Positions 1-10,106 are shown, numbered from the stretch's first letter. The stretch: DNA of 64,000 nt from CANMUM01 sp965263365 (GCA_965263365.1 OZ253672.1:1364001-1428000), one strand, 5' to 3'. Translations and numbers: made by a program. The notes: generated from the sequence alone by a model not told the origin.

Positions 1-2
1 TG

Positions 3-464
3 GCATTCAATTTTCCAAAGGGGCTTATTTTCTTAGGCGATGGAGGCGCTTATTATATCGGCTTTGTTATTTCCATAGCAATCATTTTATTAACATTACG
101 AAATCCGGAAATCTCGCCCTGGACGGCAATAATCATCATCGCCCACCCTTTAATTGAAACAATTTACTCAGTTTTAAGACGGCTTTTCACAAAAAATACG
201 CACCCCTTTCGCGCTGATGATTTGCATCTTCATCTGCTTGTATACCGGTTTATACAAACCAAGCGCGGCTACAGAGTAAAACGTGCTTATGCGAATTCTG
301 CAGCAGGCGGAGCACTCTGTATTTTTTCATTAATCGCATCGGCTCTCGCAATTTTCGCTCGCGAAAGCGTTCTGCAATCGCAGCTATCATTTTTAGCTCT
401 AGTGATATTATACATTATCTTGTATCGCTTATTTTCAAAGAATGCATCTGAGGACCTAAGTTGA
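3..464 (+). CDS. Glycosyltransferase family 4 (WecA/MraY-like), C-terminal part
   Basis: The reading frame is open from the window edge, so only the C-terminal 153 codons are visible. Members of this membrane family transfer a UDP-sugar-1-phosphate onto undecaprenyl phosphate at the inner membrane, starting O-antigen, capsule or teichoic-type polymers. The sequence FLGDGGAYYIGF near the start matches the family's conserved GDxGS/A-type cytoplasmic motif, and HPLIETIYSVLRRLF followed by HPFRADDLHLHLL matches the His-rich C-terminal loop. Hydrophobic segments flank both and two more follow. The frame stops in a TTGA overlap with galE, which implies co-transcription with a UDP-sugar epimerase. 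The exact sugar cannot be told from this part. Confidence 0.8.
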   Translation, partial: AFNFPKGLIFLGDGGAYYIGFVISIAIILLTLRNPEISPWTAIIIIAHPLIETIYSVLRRLFTKNTHPFRADDLHLHLLVYRFIQTKRGYRVKRAYANSAAGGALCIFSLIASALAIFARESVLQSQLSFLALVILYIILYRLFSKNASEDLS

Positions 465-1474
465 AGATTTTACTGACAGGCGGAGCGGGGTACATCGGAT
501 CGCACACATTATGCCAAGTCCTACAATCTGAGCACGAAGTTTGTGTATTTGATAATTTTTCACAATCGCACCCAGAGGCACTTAAACGCGTTAAACGCAT
601 TACCAATCGCGATTTTAGAATTGATGAAGGCGACATTCGCGATCGCGCTCATATTTACGATTGTCTCTCCGCATTTCAACCAGACGTTGTTATTCACTTT
701 GCCGGATTAAAAGCCGTCGGTGAGTCCACGGAACAACCCATCAATTACTATGAAACGAATGTTTTTGGTTCACTGCAACTGCTCAAAGCTATGGATGCAA
801 CTGGCGTCAAAAACATTGTGTTTTCCTCAACTGCGACCGTATACGGAATTCCTGAATATTTACCTTATGATGAAAATCATCCGTTGCAGCCTGAAAGCCC
901 CTATGGTCGATCAAAACTCATGGTTGAAAACATGTTAGCGGATTGGAGCAAGGCCGCACAAGATGCGACCAGTATCGTGTTGAGATATTTTAATCCCGTT
1001 GGCGCTCATATTTCTGGTGAAATCGGCGAAGACCCACAAGGCATACCCAATAACCTGATGCCTTTTATTCAACAAGTTGCAATCGGAAGACGTCAAAAAC
1101 TCACCGTTTACGGCAATGATTACAATACGCCAGATGGCACCGGAATAAGAGATTATATTCACGTCGAAGATCTTGCCAATGCTCATCTTGCTGCGGTTAA
1201 CTTCAGCCAAAATAATAGCGGACATCATGTCTTTAACGTCGGCACGGGTCAGGGTCATTCAGTCCTAGAAGTCATTGATAGTTTTGAACGACGCAATAAA
1301 ATCAAAGTGCCTTATACGGTAGGCGATAGACGCGATGGCGATGTTCCCGAAATGGCAGCCAACGTCAAACGCGCCAAAGAAATACTAAAATGGAATGCAA
1401 CACGTAATCTTGACGATATGACGCGCTCAGCTTGGCATTTTCAAACCCAAAACCCAAATGGCTACAAAAAATAA
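461..1474 (+). CDS. galE: UDP-glucose 4-epimerase
   Basis: Interconverts UDP-glucose and UDP-galactose (or the N-acetyl forms) with tightly bound NAD, in the cytoplasm. The protein opens with the Rossmann motif TGGAGYIGSH at residues 6-15. SSTATVYG holds the catalytic Ser/Thr region near residue 123, and the YGRSK motif gives the catalytic Tyr-Lys pair near residue 149. At 337 aa it has normal family length. The start is a TTG overlapping the previous gene's TGA, with a GAGGACC Shine-Dalgarno just upstream. The overlap couples it to the sugar-phosphate transferase, so a role in surface polysaccharide supply is inferred. A terminator follows directly. Confidence 0.93.
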   Translation: MKILLTGGAGYIGSHTLCQVLQSEHEVCVFDNFSQSHPEALKRVKRITNRDFRIDEGDIRDRAHIYDCLSAFQPDVVIHFAGLKAVGESTEQPINYYETNVFGSLQLLKAMDATGVKNIVFSSTATVYGIPEYLPYDENHPLQPESPYGRSKLMVENMLADWSKAAQDATSIVLRYFNPVGAHISGEIGEDPQGIPNNLMPFIQQVAIGRRQKLTVYGNDYNTPDGTGIRDYIHVEDLANAHLAAVNFSQNNSGHHVFNVGTGQGHSVLEVIDSFERRNKIKVPYTVGDRRDGDVPEMAANVKRAKEILKWNATRNLDDMTRSAWHFQTQNPNGYKK

Positions 1475-1475
1475 A

Positions 1476-1499
1476 GGCACCCGATCGGATGCCTTTTTT
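1476..1499 (+). terminator. Rho-independent terminator after galE
   Basis: A 7-bp stem with one mismatch (GGCACCC / GGATGCC) and a GATC loop is followed by six T. It begins two bases after the galE stop codon and separates galE from the convergent trxA. Confidence 0.8.
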
Positions 1500-1520
1500 C
1501 TGGATAACACGCGAAATGAC

Positions 1521-1841
1521 TTAGATCGCGCTATCGATCCAGTCTTTAAGTGCAGATTTTGGCGCTGCACCTGGCTTATTCGCAACAACTTCACCATCTT
1601 TAAAAATAAACAAAGCGGGGATACCACGCACACCTAGTTTTGCCGCCCATTCTTGGTTTTCGTCAACGTTGACTTTCGCGATTTTTACCGCACCAGAATA
1701 TTCATCAGACAGCTCTTCAAGCGAAGGTCCAATTTGCTTACAAGGCCCACACCATTCAGCCCAAAAGTCGACTACGACTGGCACATCAGACTGAACCACT
1801 TGAGCTTCAAACTCAGAATCCGTTACTTTAATTGTCGCCAT
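1521..1841 (-). CDS. trxA: Thioredoxin
   Basis: Small cytoplasmic dithiol oxidoreductase that reduces protein disulfides and is recycled by thioredoxin reductase. The active site WAEWCGPCKQIGP lies at residues 28-40 with the canonical CGPC pair. The cis-proline loop RGIPALFIFKDG is at about 72-83. At 106 aa it is a full-length thioredoxin. An AGGAG Shine-Dalgarno stands 6-7 bases before the ATG. It is the last gene of the minus-strand run after addA, separated from it by 72 bp, so it may have its own promoter. It converges with galE. Confidence 0.96.
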   Translation of the reverse strand: MATIKVTDSEFEAQVVQSDVPVVVDFWAEWCGPCKQIGPSLEELSDEYSGAVKIAKVNVDENQEWAAKLGVRGIPALFIFKDGEVVANKPGAAPKSALKDWIDSAI

Positions 1842-1913
1842 TTTGTTCTCCTAAATTATCACGTTGATCACGACTTAAGTATAATATTCACAAAATTCAA
1901 GGCACGATGACAT

Positions 1914-4900
1914 CTAAAGTCGCGCGCAAAAATTCTGAAATGAATGGGTCAATTGGTCTTGAGTGCCGCTGCAAACGCTTCCATCAATTGTCCATATGAT
2001 TTCTGCGGTCACTTTATGATTCGGATATTTGTTTTTGAGAATACTCCAATAAAATGAAAGTTGCTCTTGATATCTAGAACTCAAATCTTCAAATTTTTGG
2101 ATCGGAATGTGATCCGTCTTAAAATCAACAATTCGAATTCGATCATCACTCAACTTAAGTGCATCGAGACGCCCACGCACACGTAAATTCTCCCGCACGT
2201 TATAAACAATCGGAACTTCATGCAAAAGATCTGATGCGAACAGATCGCTGTGCTTTTGAACGACACTGCGCGCTTCACAAAGAGCCTCCGTCACATCAAC
2301 ATCAGTGAATACCCTATAATTTAAAGAACCCGCGCGATCTAATGACCGCCAATTCTCGATCAAATAATGAACCGCATTTCCAAATGCAGCCCCTCTTCCT
2401 TGCTTATTTGTCTGCGGGCCGGTCTCTGCGATAATATCGCTTAATCCCACTGTTTTGATTTTGGGATGTTGAGCGAATTGACTTCTCTTCAGCTTTAACA
2501 CCGGAGGCGCACGATCCACAACTTCTTCTTTATCTATCGCCTGTTCAAAAGCACCAATTCGTTTTGTTTGGATTTTATATTCCAAAAATTCCGCTTCATC
2601 ATTCACCCCTGCACATTTTTCTAGTGCACGGCTCGCGGCTTCAAAAACATCAAAGCTCGTAAAAGAACCTGATCTCTCTGAATTTTTGATCTTACCCGAA
2701 CAGATCAACCACAAACGCGATTGTGCACGTGTTAGCGCCACATACAACAATCGCCGCTCCTCATATTGAGCTTTCAATTTGTTTTGAATATGCGCCTCTT
2801 GAATAGCTTTTGGCATGTGAAACCCGTCAAAAATGTCTTTCACATAAATCGGACCTTCGGGCCAATTTACCAGATTATCTGACTTATCCGAATAATCAAA
2901 AAACGGGCAAATCACGATGGGAGCTTCTAAGCCCTTTGCGCCGTGAGACGTCATCACCCGAACAGCATCTCCCCTGCTTTCGAATTCACGCTTTATTCGC
3001 AGCTCTTGTTTATCGAACCAATTCACGAAGCCTAAAATACTGGGGGTATTTTGGGCTTCATAAGAAAGCGCAAGATCGAGAAAGCTTGCGATTGCATCTT
3101 GAACCGAGGGACCGAGCCGCTTGCGCAATCGCGCTTCACCATCAAATGCCGCCAAAAAAGCAGCAATCAAATCATAAGGACGCGATTGATAGGCTTTATC
3201 ACGCAAAAAAGCGATCATGCTCAAGATTTCACCATATTTTTCCGTATTGGCTTTCATCGCCTCCTCAAGATTAGGAGAGGTATTGGGAGAGCGGTCCGTT
3301 AGCTTAAACAAGTCGGAATCGTCTAAATTGCAAAATGGAGACTTCAAAAAACAAGCCAAAGAAAACTGATCAAAAGGAGACTGAATATATCTAAGAATTG
3401 ACATGATGTCTTTAATTGCCAGTTCATCATTCAGCCTAAGTTGATCAACTCCAGCAATCGGCACGTTCAGTCTTTGCAATTCGCTTTGCAAGGCCTCGTA
3501 AAACTTTTTGCGCTTTCGCACTAATATAAGGTAATCGCTTGGACGTACGCTCCGCCATTGCCCCTCATCTTCGATCATCTTTTTTTGCGCGAGTTCCGCT
3601 GCAATCTTTGCCGCGACGCTATGCGCAATTTTAACTTCAGTGTCGACCTTGGGAGAGATTTGACCATTTGGCCAAAGTGGTTCTTTTTTCTCACTGACCT
3701 CTTCTATAAACGACCAAAGCTCAACCTCGCCGCTTTTGTGTTCTTGCGCGGCAAAATGTTCAATATCCTTTGAAACACCTTCCGAAAAACGATCTTTGAA
3801 AATATGATCCACAAATTCAAGTATAAGTGGCGAACTTCGAAAGCTCGTAGCCATTTCCCCATCTTCAAATGGCATATCAAAGGATTTAAAAATTTGGCTA
3901 TATTCTTCACGCTTATTCAAAAAAATGTCCGAATTTGCGCCCTGAAATCCGAATATCGACTGTTTATAGTCGCCGACAATGAACACGCTTCGTTGTTGGG
4001 AATCGCTTTCTGGCAACTGCTCCACGAGCGCATCAATAATCTTCCACTGCTTTGGATTTGTATCTTGCGCCTCATCGACCAAAATATGATCAATATTGCC
4101 ATCGAGGCGAAACATTACCCAGTTTATTTTATCTTGAGCACATAGAAGTGCCGATGCCTTATCAATAAGATCATCATAATCAAGAAGCCCTCTTTTTGTT
4201 TTCAACAATTGATAACGCACACTCACCAGAAAACCGAATTTATAGAGTTCAAATTGCGTATTCCAAAAAAAGAACTGATTATATTTTTCGATAATTGAAA
4301 TTGCGCTTTCGATGAGTTCTAAATCTTCAGCGCCTGTGTTGGCTTCGGATTGCCGTGCTTTTTCGACCCGGGCGCGCAATTTATGACCCGTAAAAAAAAC
4401 CGCGCGAAATTCTTTTAACGCTTCTCCAAAATCGGACTGCTCAATCGCGATTTTAGATCGCTCCCATGCCGCCTTTTGCGCTTTATCAAAAAACTGTGGT
4501 TCGCGATTAAACTTCTTAAGTATTTGAGAAAGACACACGTTCAGGTCGTCAATATTGGTTTCAATCGGGCCATCCCCAAACTGAGACGCTATTTTATTAA
4601 GCTCATTTTGCGAAGAAAATTTACTAAGCACATCAATAAATGCGCGATCATCATGAAGCGGCAAGATGGTCTGCCAATTTTCAACTTTGTCTGGATTTTC
4701 AAGAAAAATCGCATCACGTGCTTCTCGAAATAGCTCCTCAGATTCAGACTCATTCATTTCTTGAAAGCTTGGCGACACACCTGCTTCTAAAGGAAATCGT
4801 TTTAAAATCGACGCGCAAAACGCGTGAATCGTCTGAACCTTTAACCCCCCCGGCGTCTCAAGCGCTTTCACAAAGAGTTGCCGCGCAGATTTTAATCTCT

Positions 4901-5201
4901 CTGATTTAATTTCACCAGCTTCACCCACTCTGGCAAGCTCCTCACCCAACCGATCATCATCATATAGAACCCACTTTGCGAGCACATCAAAAATTCGGTT
5001 TTGAACTTCACTTGCCGCGGCTTTGGTATAGGTCAGACATAATATGCGCGCAGGGTTCACGCCGTGAAGTAACAATCTTGCAATCCGTTGCGTGAGCACG
5101 CTCGTTTTTCCAGAACCCGCGTTCGCAGAAACGAAAAAAGAACTTTGTGGGTTTGACGCGCGGTGCTGAGCCACGGTTGCTTTTGCAATAATATCATTCA
5201 T
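1914..5201 (-). CDS. addA: Double-strand break repair helicase-nuclease AddA
   Basis: UvrD-type helicase subunit of AddAB, the alphaproteobacterial counterpart of RecBCD, which resects double-strand breaks for RecA loading. Walker A (ANAGSGKTSVLTQR) is at residues 25-38 and the Walker B helicase motif DEAQDTNPKQW near 385. Late UvrD motifs include TSHGAKGLEAP and EERRLLYVALTRA. The C-terminal RecB-like nuclease shows GRLDALKLSDD and VDFKTD. The length of 1095 aa is typical of the alphaproteobacterial form. It overlaps addB by 8 bp, so the two subunits are translationally coupled. trxA follows. Confidence 0.94.
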   Translation of the reverse strand: MNDIIAKATVAQHRASNPQSSFFVSANAGSGKTSVLTQRIARLLLHGVNPARILCLTYTKAAASEVQNRIFDVLAKWVLYDDDRLGEELARVGEAGEIKSERLKSARQLFVKALETPGGLKVQTIHAFCASILKRFPLEAGVSPSFQEMNESESEELFREARDAIFLENPDKVENWQTILPLHDDRAFIDVLSKFSSQNELNKIASQFGDGPIETNIDDLNVCLSQILKKFNREPQFFDKAQKAAWERSKIAIEQSDFGEALKEFRAVFFTGHKLRARVEKARQSEANTGAEDLELIESAISIIEKYNQFFFWNTQFELYKFGFLVSVRYQLLKTKRGLLDYDDLIDKASALLCAQDKINWVMFRLDGNIDHILVDEAQDTNPKQWKIIDALVEQLPESDSQQRSVFIVGDYKQSIFGFQGANSDIFLNKREEYSQIFKSFDMPFEDGEMATSFRSSPLILEFVDHIFKDRFSEGVSKDIEHFAAQEHKSGEVELWSFIEEVSEKKEPLWPNGQISPKVDTEVKIAHSVAAKIAAELAQKKMIEDEGQWRSVRPSDYLILVRKRKKFYEALQSELQRLNVPIAGVDQLRLNDELAIKDIMSILRYIQSPFDQFSLACFLKSPFCNLDDSDLFKLTDRSPNTSPNLEEAMKANTEKYGEILSMIAFLRDKAYQSRPYDLIAAFLAAFDGEARLRKRLGPSVQDAIASFLDLALSYEAQNTPSILGFVNWFDKQELRIKREFESRGDAVRVMTSHGAKGLEAPIVICPFFDYSDKSDNLVNWPEGPIYVKDIFDGFHMPKAIQEAHIQNKLKAQYEERRLLYVALTRAQSRLWLICSGKIKNSERSGSFTSFDVFEAASRALEKCAGVNDEAEFLEYKIQTKRIGAFEQAIDKEEVVDRAPPVLKLKRSQFAQHPKIKTVGLSDIIAETGPQTNKQGRGAAFGNAVHYLIENWRSLDRAGSLNYRVFTDVDVTEALCEARSVVQKHSDLFASDLLHEVPIVYNVRENLRVRGRLDALKLSDDRIRIVDFKTDHIPIQKFEDLSSRYQEQLSFYWSILKNKYPNHKVTAEIIWTIDGSVCSGTQDQLTHSFQNFCARL

Positions 5202-8067
5202 GCGATGACCTCTGGGATTCTAAAAGGTCAATACGTTTCGGCTCGTGGCTATCCAGCCACTCACCAAAGCGAGCGAAATAATTAATGTTTTCACAATAGG
5301 GCGCATCCGGATTGATTTGCCAAGGAACAGCCTCGTCCAAGTATTTGGCCAAAAACTCTTTTAATTCTCCCGCAAAAATTTCGTCATCATAAAGTGATGT
5401 GACTTCGAGTTTATGTTTCGGCAAATAAGAAATCGCACCAATTTGATCACAATGAAACCCAAGATCTCCGCGGCTTAGGATATATGCGCAGAGATGGAAC
5501 TGCTGAGCTTTTTTCAGATCAATGGCCTTTGAACCAAACTTTGTCGCATCGGGCTTGTAGTCAAAAACGCGCCAATTTCCCAATCCGTCAATATCAATGC
5601 GATCAACGCGTGCACTTAATTGCATTGCAATTTCACCGCCATTATACGTAGTCGTTGCCCATTGCTCGGCCCTAATTTCATCAGCCCAATTGCGCCTCTC
5701 GTTCTCATTTTCGATAAATCCAGGGGCCAGCTTTTTGAACTGAATTTCAAACTGCAGCCGCTCTAAGTCCTCAATTTTATAGTCATCTAAAACCATTTGA
5801 AAGGATACACTCAATTCGCTAACTGTGACGAAAGGCTTGTTGCGAGTTTCTAATGTAAATCCCTCAAATATTTCATGCCATAAATTTCCCTTTTGACTTG
5901 GCCCTAATTGATTGCGAACAGGATCAATCGGCCGAAGCCCCAGTACTTTCTCTACGAAAGCCTGATAAGGGTTTTTTACATATTTCTCGATGGCTGTCGC
6001 GGCAAGCTCACTTGGTTTCTGCGAATTTGAAATCAGCACAGCTGGACGAGGCGTCATACCAACACTCGGCTCACCATATCCGATGAGCTGTTTGGCTTGT
6101 TCAATCCAAATCTGACCGCGTTTGGTCGCATTTTTAAACGTCTGCTCATGGGCGCCAAGCATCAGAGTTTTCAGACGCCGTAAAAAACGACTTTCAACAG
6201 TCTGCGTACCATCTAAGGTTTGCGAACGGGTCATAACCCATTCTTTTGCGCAAATTCCCGAAATAAAATCATGGGCGGCAAGCCCCACATATCGCTCAGG
6301 TGTTTCGAGACCAAGCTGATTTCGAATGTCTCGGTTCAACCACATATCAGGTCTCGAGGGCGATGGCCAAAAACCCTCGTTAAGGCCAGCTTGAATTAAA
6401 ACATCGCTCGTCTCTGCGCGCACTTCAATTGTTCCTAAAATTTTAACCCAAGGATCAACCTTCATGGGCATCGGCTTCGCATTTTTACGGGCAATCCAAG
6501 CTTTCCAAAAACCAATAAAATCATCGAGATCAAATGCGATTGAATTGGCATTAACGCTCACTTTGCGAAAGGCATGCAAAACTTCCAAATCGATTGGGGA
6601 TTCGACTTTCTCGTTTTCCAAATCTAACTGTATTCCCGTTAAAGCGCATATATTTTCAACAAGCCAATCCAACCATTCTGCTAGGCCTTGCTTTTGCGGA
6701 ATGGGCCGATCAAAAAAACTCTGCCAATGATATGACCAGCTCATGAGTGTTTCATTTTCTGCGCGCGCGCATAGATTCCACGGGTCCAACCCAGGATACT
6801 TTCGCAAGATCTTCTCGTCAAAGATTTGCAGCTGTTTGTGATGCCAAGCCTTATCGGGAATGCAAATATCGGGATGATGAAGAAGCTCTAGCAAACCATG
6901 CGAAGATGGCCGGTGCACATAGTCCAAAAATTGTGTGCATAAACGGGCAAGAGGTGAATGCAAAAGTGGATTGCCCGTACTGTCATCATATTCGATTTGA
7001 AACGCATCAAGCCAGTGAACAAGCTCTCTCACGAGCAAACGATCAGCAGAGACAACAGTCACGTTTTTTTGGTTTTCAACACAAGACACAATCTTCGCAA
7101 AGATCGCCCGCGCCTCTTCATAGCGAGAACGCGCCGTTATCAGCGTAATTTCACAATTGCTTGCCTCAATCGAAGCGCCAATATCTTCCAAATTCGCACG
7201 CCAATAGTCTGTCTGTGGCGCTTGCATAACCACTGAACTGACAAATTTTGCATGGATTGGTGCCTGCCCCGACCACAACTGAACTTCACTTTGAACGAAA
7301 GATTTTAAGAGATCATTCATTCCAAATTGCGGGTGCTCTTGATCCGTGATTTCAGCTACCGAATGAAAATCAAAGCTAGGGAGTACAACAGCAGTTTTAG
7401 GCAGCACAGAGACCGCATCCATGATTTGGCGCATAATCGGGCGTGATCCAGTAGAACCCATGATATAGAGTGGGTCTTGAAGAGGCGTTTCCCCCCAAAG
7501 CGCTTTAATTTTGCGAACTTGCTCAACAAACTTAAACATCGGCAAATTTGACTTTTGCTGATCCCAGTACGCGACCAATATCTGGAAGAACTTTGCATTC
7601 AACTGCCAGTGCTCTGCAAATTTTTCCAATTCAATTTCCAAAAAACGTTCTGGACTTAAGTCACGCTCCATAACCTGATCAAGAAGGTCCAGCAATCCAT
7701 AAGCCAAATCAAAACGTTCATGATTGTTAAAAAGCGGAATTGGCTGTTGCATATTCATACGCACCAGCATTTGAGCTAGCAGCAAAACTTCGCTTTCGAG
7801 TGAGTGGCGTTCTCGACTGGCCTCAAAAGGCGTAAAATACTCAACAAATTCATCGACCGTGATCAATTTCGGCAATAAGTCAACGCGCGATTCAAGTTCT
7901 TTTTCAAGGGCAGAGCGAAATCGACCAGCATTCAAAATCACCGTCACACGCGCTAAATCCAGCGGATCAGGGTGGCGGTCAATAAGCCCTGAAACCGCTT
8001 CTTTCACGAAATCACAACCTAATGGAACCCCGTAAAACATATTAATCACCGTAGGCGCGACGTGCAT
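5194..8067 (-). CDS. addB: Double-strand break repair protein AddB
   Basis: Second subunit of the AddAB helicase-nuclease. Alphaproteobacterial AddB is a degenerate helicase with a C-terminal nuclease, and 957 aa fits that class. The nuclease core is visible as LSARVDRIDIDG followed by WRVFDYKPD near residues 800-820. No strong Walker A is visible at the N-terminus, as expected for this subfamily. Two starts are possible: 8067, inside the preceding gene, or the ATG at 8040, whose product begins MFYGVPLGCDF and has a GGTGA Shine-Dalgarno. The latter matches family N-termini well. It overlaps addA by 8 bp. Confidence 0.92.
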   Translation of the reverse strand: MHVAPTVINMFYGVPLGCDFVKEAVSGLIDRHPDPLDLARVTVILNAGRFRSALEKELESRVDLLPKLITVDEFVEYFTPFEASRERHSLESEVLLLAQMLVRMNMQQPIPLFNNHERFDLAYGLLDLLDQVMERDLSPERFLEIELEKFAEHWQLNAKFFQILVAYWDQQKSNLPMFKFVEQVRKIKALWGETPLQDPLYIMGSTGSRPIMRQIMDAVSVLPKTAVVLPSFDFHSVAEITDQEHPQFGMNDLLKSFVQSEVQLWSGQAPIHAKFVSSVVMQAPQTDYWRANLEDIGASIEASNCEITLITARSRYEEARAIFAKIVSCVENQKNVTVVSADRLLVRELVHWLDAFQIEYDDSTGNPLLHSPLARLCTQFLDYVHRPSSHGLLELLHHPDICIPDKAWHHKQLQIFDEKILRKYPGLDPWNLCARAENETLMSWSYHWQSFFDRPIPQKQGLAEWLDWLVENICALTGIQLDLENEKVESPIDLEVLHAFRKVSVNANSIAFDLDDFIGFWKAWIARKNAKPMPMKVDPWVKILGTIEVRAETSDVLIQAGLNEGFWPSPSRPDMWLNRDIRNQLGLETPERYVGLAAHDFISGICAKEWVMTRSQTLDGTQTVESRFLRRLKTLMLGAHEQTFKNATKRGQIWIEQAKQLIGYGEPSVGMTPRPAVLISNSQKPSELAATAIEKYVKNPYQAFVEKVLGLRPIDPVRNQLGPSQKGNLWHEIFEGFTLETRNKPFVTVSELSVSFQMVLDDYKIEDLERLQFEIQFKKLAPGFIENENERRNWADEIRAEQWATTTYNGGEIAMQLSARVDRIDIDGLGNWRVFDYKPDATKFGSKAIDLKKAQQFHLCAYILSRGDLGFHCDQIGAISYLPKHKLEVTSLYDDEIFAGELKEFLAKYLDEAVPWQINPDAPYCENINYFARFGEWLDSHEPKRIDLLESQRSSHE

Positions 8068-8731
8068 TCAAAAGGGCTTCCTTTGTGCCGATATCGATCC
8101 ACTCATCATCAAAAACAATCGCGCCCAAGCGCCCATTCCTGCGCGCACTATCCCAAATAAGCCGCGTTGAAAATTTCTCCTCTTCAAATTCGAGCGCACA
8201 TTTGGGGCGAATAATTTGCAAGCCTGTAAATACAAATGGTGCGCGCTCTTGATTGCCGCGAGGGAGCGGAACACCATCCTCAATAAAGAAGTCCCCCGCA
8301 CCCGAATGAAACTTTGTTTTTTCTAAGGGAACGCATAGTAAAAGAGCATCAAATTTCTCTCCCCATGCTTGCACAAGCTGACCAACCCCAGCACTCGACG
8401 CAAAAACCACATCTGAATTCATCGTAAAAATTGCACTCGGGAGCCGCGCAGCTAACTTTTTCAATGTGCCGCCCGTTTCATAAGGTCCTTGAGGTTCTTC
8501 GTGAACAATAACACGCTCACTCGATGCGTAGTATCCAACGATTTGTTCACTTAAATAGGCAGCGTTCACATGAAGTTTTTTGAACTTGGAGGGATCAAAA
8601 AGATCTGTTGAATGGTCAATTAATCGCTTCCTTCCAAACGCCAAAAGTGGCTTGGGCGTATGGGTTGTTAAATCCAGCATTCGCGTTCCCAAGCCGGCTG
8701 CATAGATCAGAGCTTCATTAATTTCATTCAT
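8042..8731 (-). CDS. MurU-like nucleotidyltransferase
   Basis: Sugar-1-phosphate nucleotidyltransferase of the family containing MurU (MurNAc-1-phosphate uridylyltransferase). The N-terminal signature AAGLGTRMLDLTTHTPKPLL (residues 11-30) is the GxGTRxxxxTxxxPKPL motif that binds the nucleotide, and MNSDVV near residue 104 supplies a metal-binding Asp. At 229 aa it is a minimal catalytic domain. It overlaps the downstream-facing addB start and the upstream kinase (ATGA overlap). In Pseudomonas, AmgK and MurU form a peptidoglycan-sugar salvage route, so this pair probably makes a UDP-activated cell-wall sugar; the substrate here is inferred. Confidence 0.8.
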   Translation of the reverse strand: MNEINEALIYAAGLGTRMLDLTTHTPKPLLAFGRKRLIDHSTDLFDPSKFKKLHVNAAYLSEQIVGYYASSERVIVHEEPQGPYETGGTLKKLAARLPSAIFTMNSDVVFASSAGVGQLVQAWGEKFDALLLCVPLEKTKFHSGAGDFFIEDGVPLPRGNQERAPFVFTGLQIIRPKCALEFEEEKFSTRLIWDSARRNGRLGAIVFDDEWIDIGTKEALLNARRAYGD

Positions 8732-9642
8732 TTTAATCTCTTAAACCACTCATGAGATGATGGAACAACATCATTGCGCCATTCGCGCCATAAATTTAAA
8801 CTCGGATTTTGCAGACGTCGGTCTAACAACTCAAAGCACCGTCCCATTAGGAGGCCGTATTTGGAATGCCCTTCTCCATGTAAACGCGCAAAGATACCGA
8901 TAATTTTCAACAACCTTTGAGCGCTCAACAGATCAAACCAGTACTTACCATTTTCAACTGCACATAGTTCAAGCGCCTCTGCCTCAAGCTTCAACGCGAT
9001 ATACTGAGGAACCTCGATCCTAACGTCATCAACGAGGGAAACCATGTCATAAAAAACATGACCAATCCGCGCATCTTGAAAGTCAATAATCGCAAGATCA
9101 GCATTTTGTGCGAGCATCAAATTCTCAACATGGAAATCAACGTGCACAAAACGTTTTGATTGTTCTTCGAGTTGTTCAAAATCACTTTGAGAAATATCGA
9201 GTATTTCTGCGTTCTCAATCCCAAATGGCTTTAAATAAAACCTACAAATTCGAGACAGCTCCTCGCGATAAATATTCCGATCATATAATGGCAGTCCAGA
9301 ACTCTCCACGCCTTCAAAGCGCCTCCAAATGGAAACCGCCTTATCAAAATTTTCAACGCTCGGTGCCGTTGCCACCGAAAGGCCGCCTAAGTCTTCAAGT
9401 AAAATCGCATTTTGGTCGGTCAAAATTTCATATATTTCAGGAACATGTAAATTTGCATTTTTCAGACGTTGAGCCACGTCAATAAATTTACTGAGCCTTA
9501 ACTGCGCGCCCTCGCCCTCATCAACCATCAAGATACCTTTGCTTGAACGAAAATATCGACGGGTCGAGGCATCATGTGCAAGCGGCACAACCGTTTCTAA
9601 GCCCAGACTTTCTTTGCAAGTCTCTAAATTTTCCATTGCCAA
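8728..9642 (-). CDS. AmgK-like sugar kinase (aminoglycoside phosphotransferase family)
   Basis: Cytoplasmic phosphotransferase with the APH/choline kinase fold. HVDFHVENLML (about residue 167) carries the catalytic Asp of the Brenner-type loop and IIDFQDARIG the metal-binding Asp. The N-terminus (LAHDASTRRYFR) resembles N-acetylmuramate/N-acetylglucosamine kinase AmgK rather than antibiotic-resistance enzymes. It stops in an ATGA overlap with the MurU-like gene and overlaps tsaE by 19 bp, so all three are probably co-translated. The likely reaction is anomeric phosphorylation of an amino sugar ahead of uridylylation. A resistance role is unlikely given the setting. Confidence 0.78.
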   Translation of the reverse strand: MAMENLETCKESLGLETVVPLAHDASTRRYFRSSKGILMVDEGEGAQLRLSKFIDVAQRLKNANLHVPEIYEILTDQNAILLEDLGGLSVATAPSVENFDKAVSIWRRFEGVESSGLPLYDRNIYREELSRICRFYLKPFGIENAEILDISQSDFEQLEEQSKRFVHVDFHVENLMLAQNADLAIIDFQDARIGHVFYDMVSLVDDVRIEVPQYIALKLEAEALELCAVENGKYWFDLLSAQRLLKIIGIFARLHGEGHSKYGLLMGRCFELLDRRLQNPSLNLWREWRNDVVPSSHEWFKRLK

Positions 9643-10106
9643 TCCCCATGAAATTTAATTTCTGCGCGACGCCTATCACTTTCTGATGCGCCGCCGACAT
9701 CATGAAAAACAATTTCAATACGGCGGCTTGGGCATGCATCTTTCAGTTTTTGTGACCATTCGATAATCATTACACGATCCGCAGCTTGATCAAAATAGCC
9801 AACTTCAATCAATTCATCTGGATCTTCTAAGCGGTACCAGTCCATATGTAAAATCTCGAAGCGCTCGGAGTGGTACGATTGAACAAGGCTGAAGCTTGGG
9901 CTTGGCACTTCCATGGCTTCATCTTCACATAGATTTCGAATAAGCGCCCGCGCAAAATATGTTTTTCCCGCTCCGAGCGTCCCGTCCAAACAAATCACAT
10001 CGCCAGCTTCCAATTGCTTCGCAAACTGCGCTGCCAATTTTTCAGTGGCCCGTTCATCAACCAAGTCAATCAAAATTTTGTTCCATATTTTTTTCAAGTG
10101 AACCAC
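9624..10106 (-). CDS. tsaE: tRNA threonylcarbamoyladenosine biosynthesis ATPase TsaE
   Basis: P-loop ATPase that works with TsaB, TsaC and TsaD to form t6A at position 37 of ANN-decoding tRNAs. Walker A is GTLGAGKTYFARAL at about residues 43-56; PSPSFSLVQSY and HMDWYRLEDPDEL are the family's conserved following motifs. The listed GTG start overlaps regB by 41 bp. A later TTG start, just before the DLVDERATEKLA segment, would shorten the N-terminus by about 11 residues. The overlap with regB on one side and the AmgK-like gene on the other marks a compact operon. Confidence 0.92.
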   Translation of the reverse strand: MVHLKKIWNKILIDLVDERATEKLAAQFAKQLEAGDVICLDGTLGAGKTYFARALIRNLCEDEAMEVPSPSFSLVQSYHSERFEILHMDWYRLEDPDELIEVGYFDQAADRVMIIEWSQKLKDACPSRRIEIVFHDVGGASESDRRRAEIKFHGDWQWKI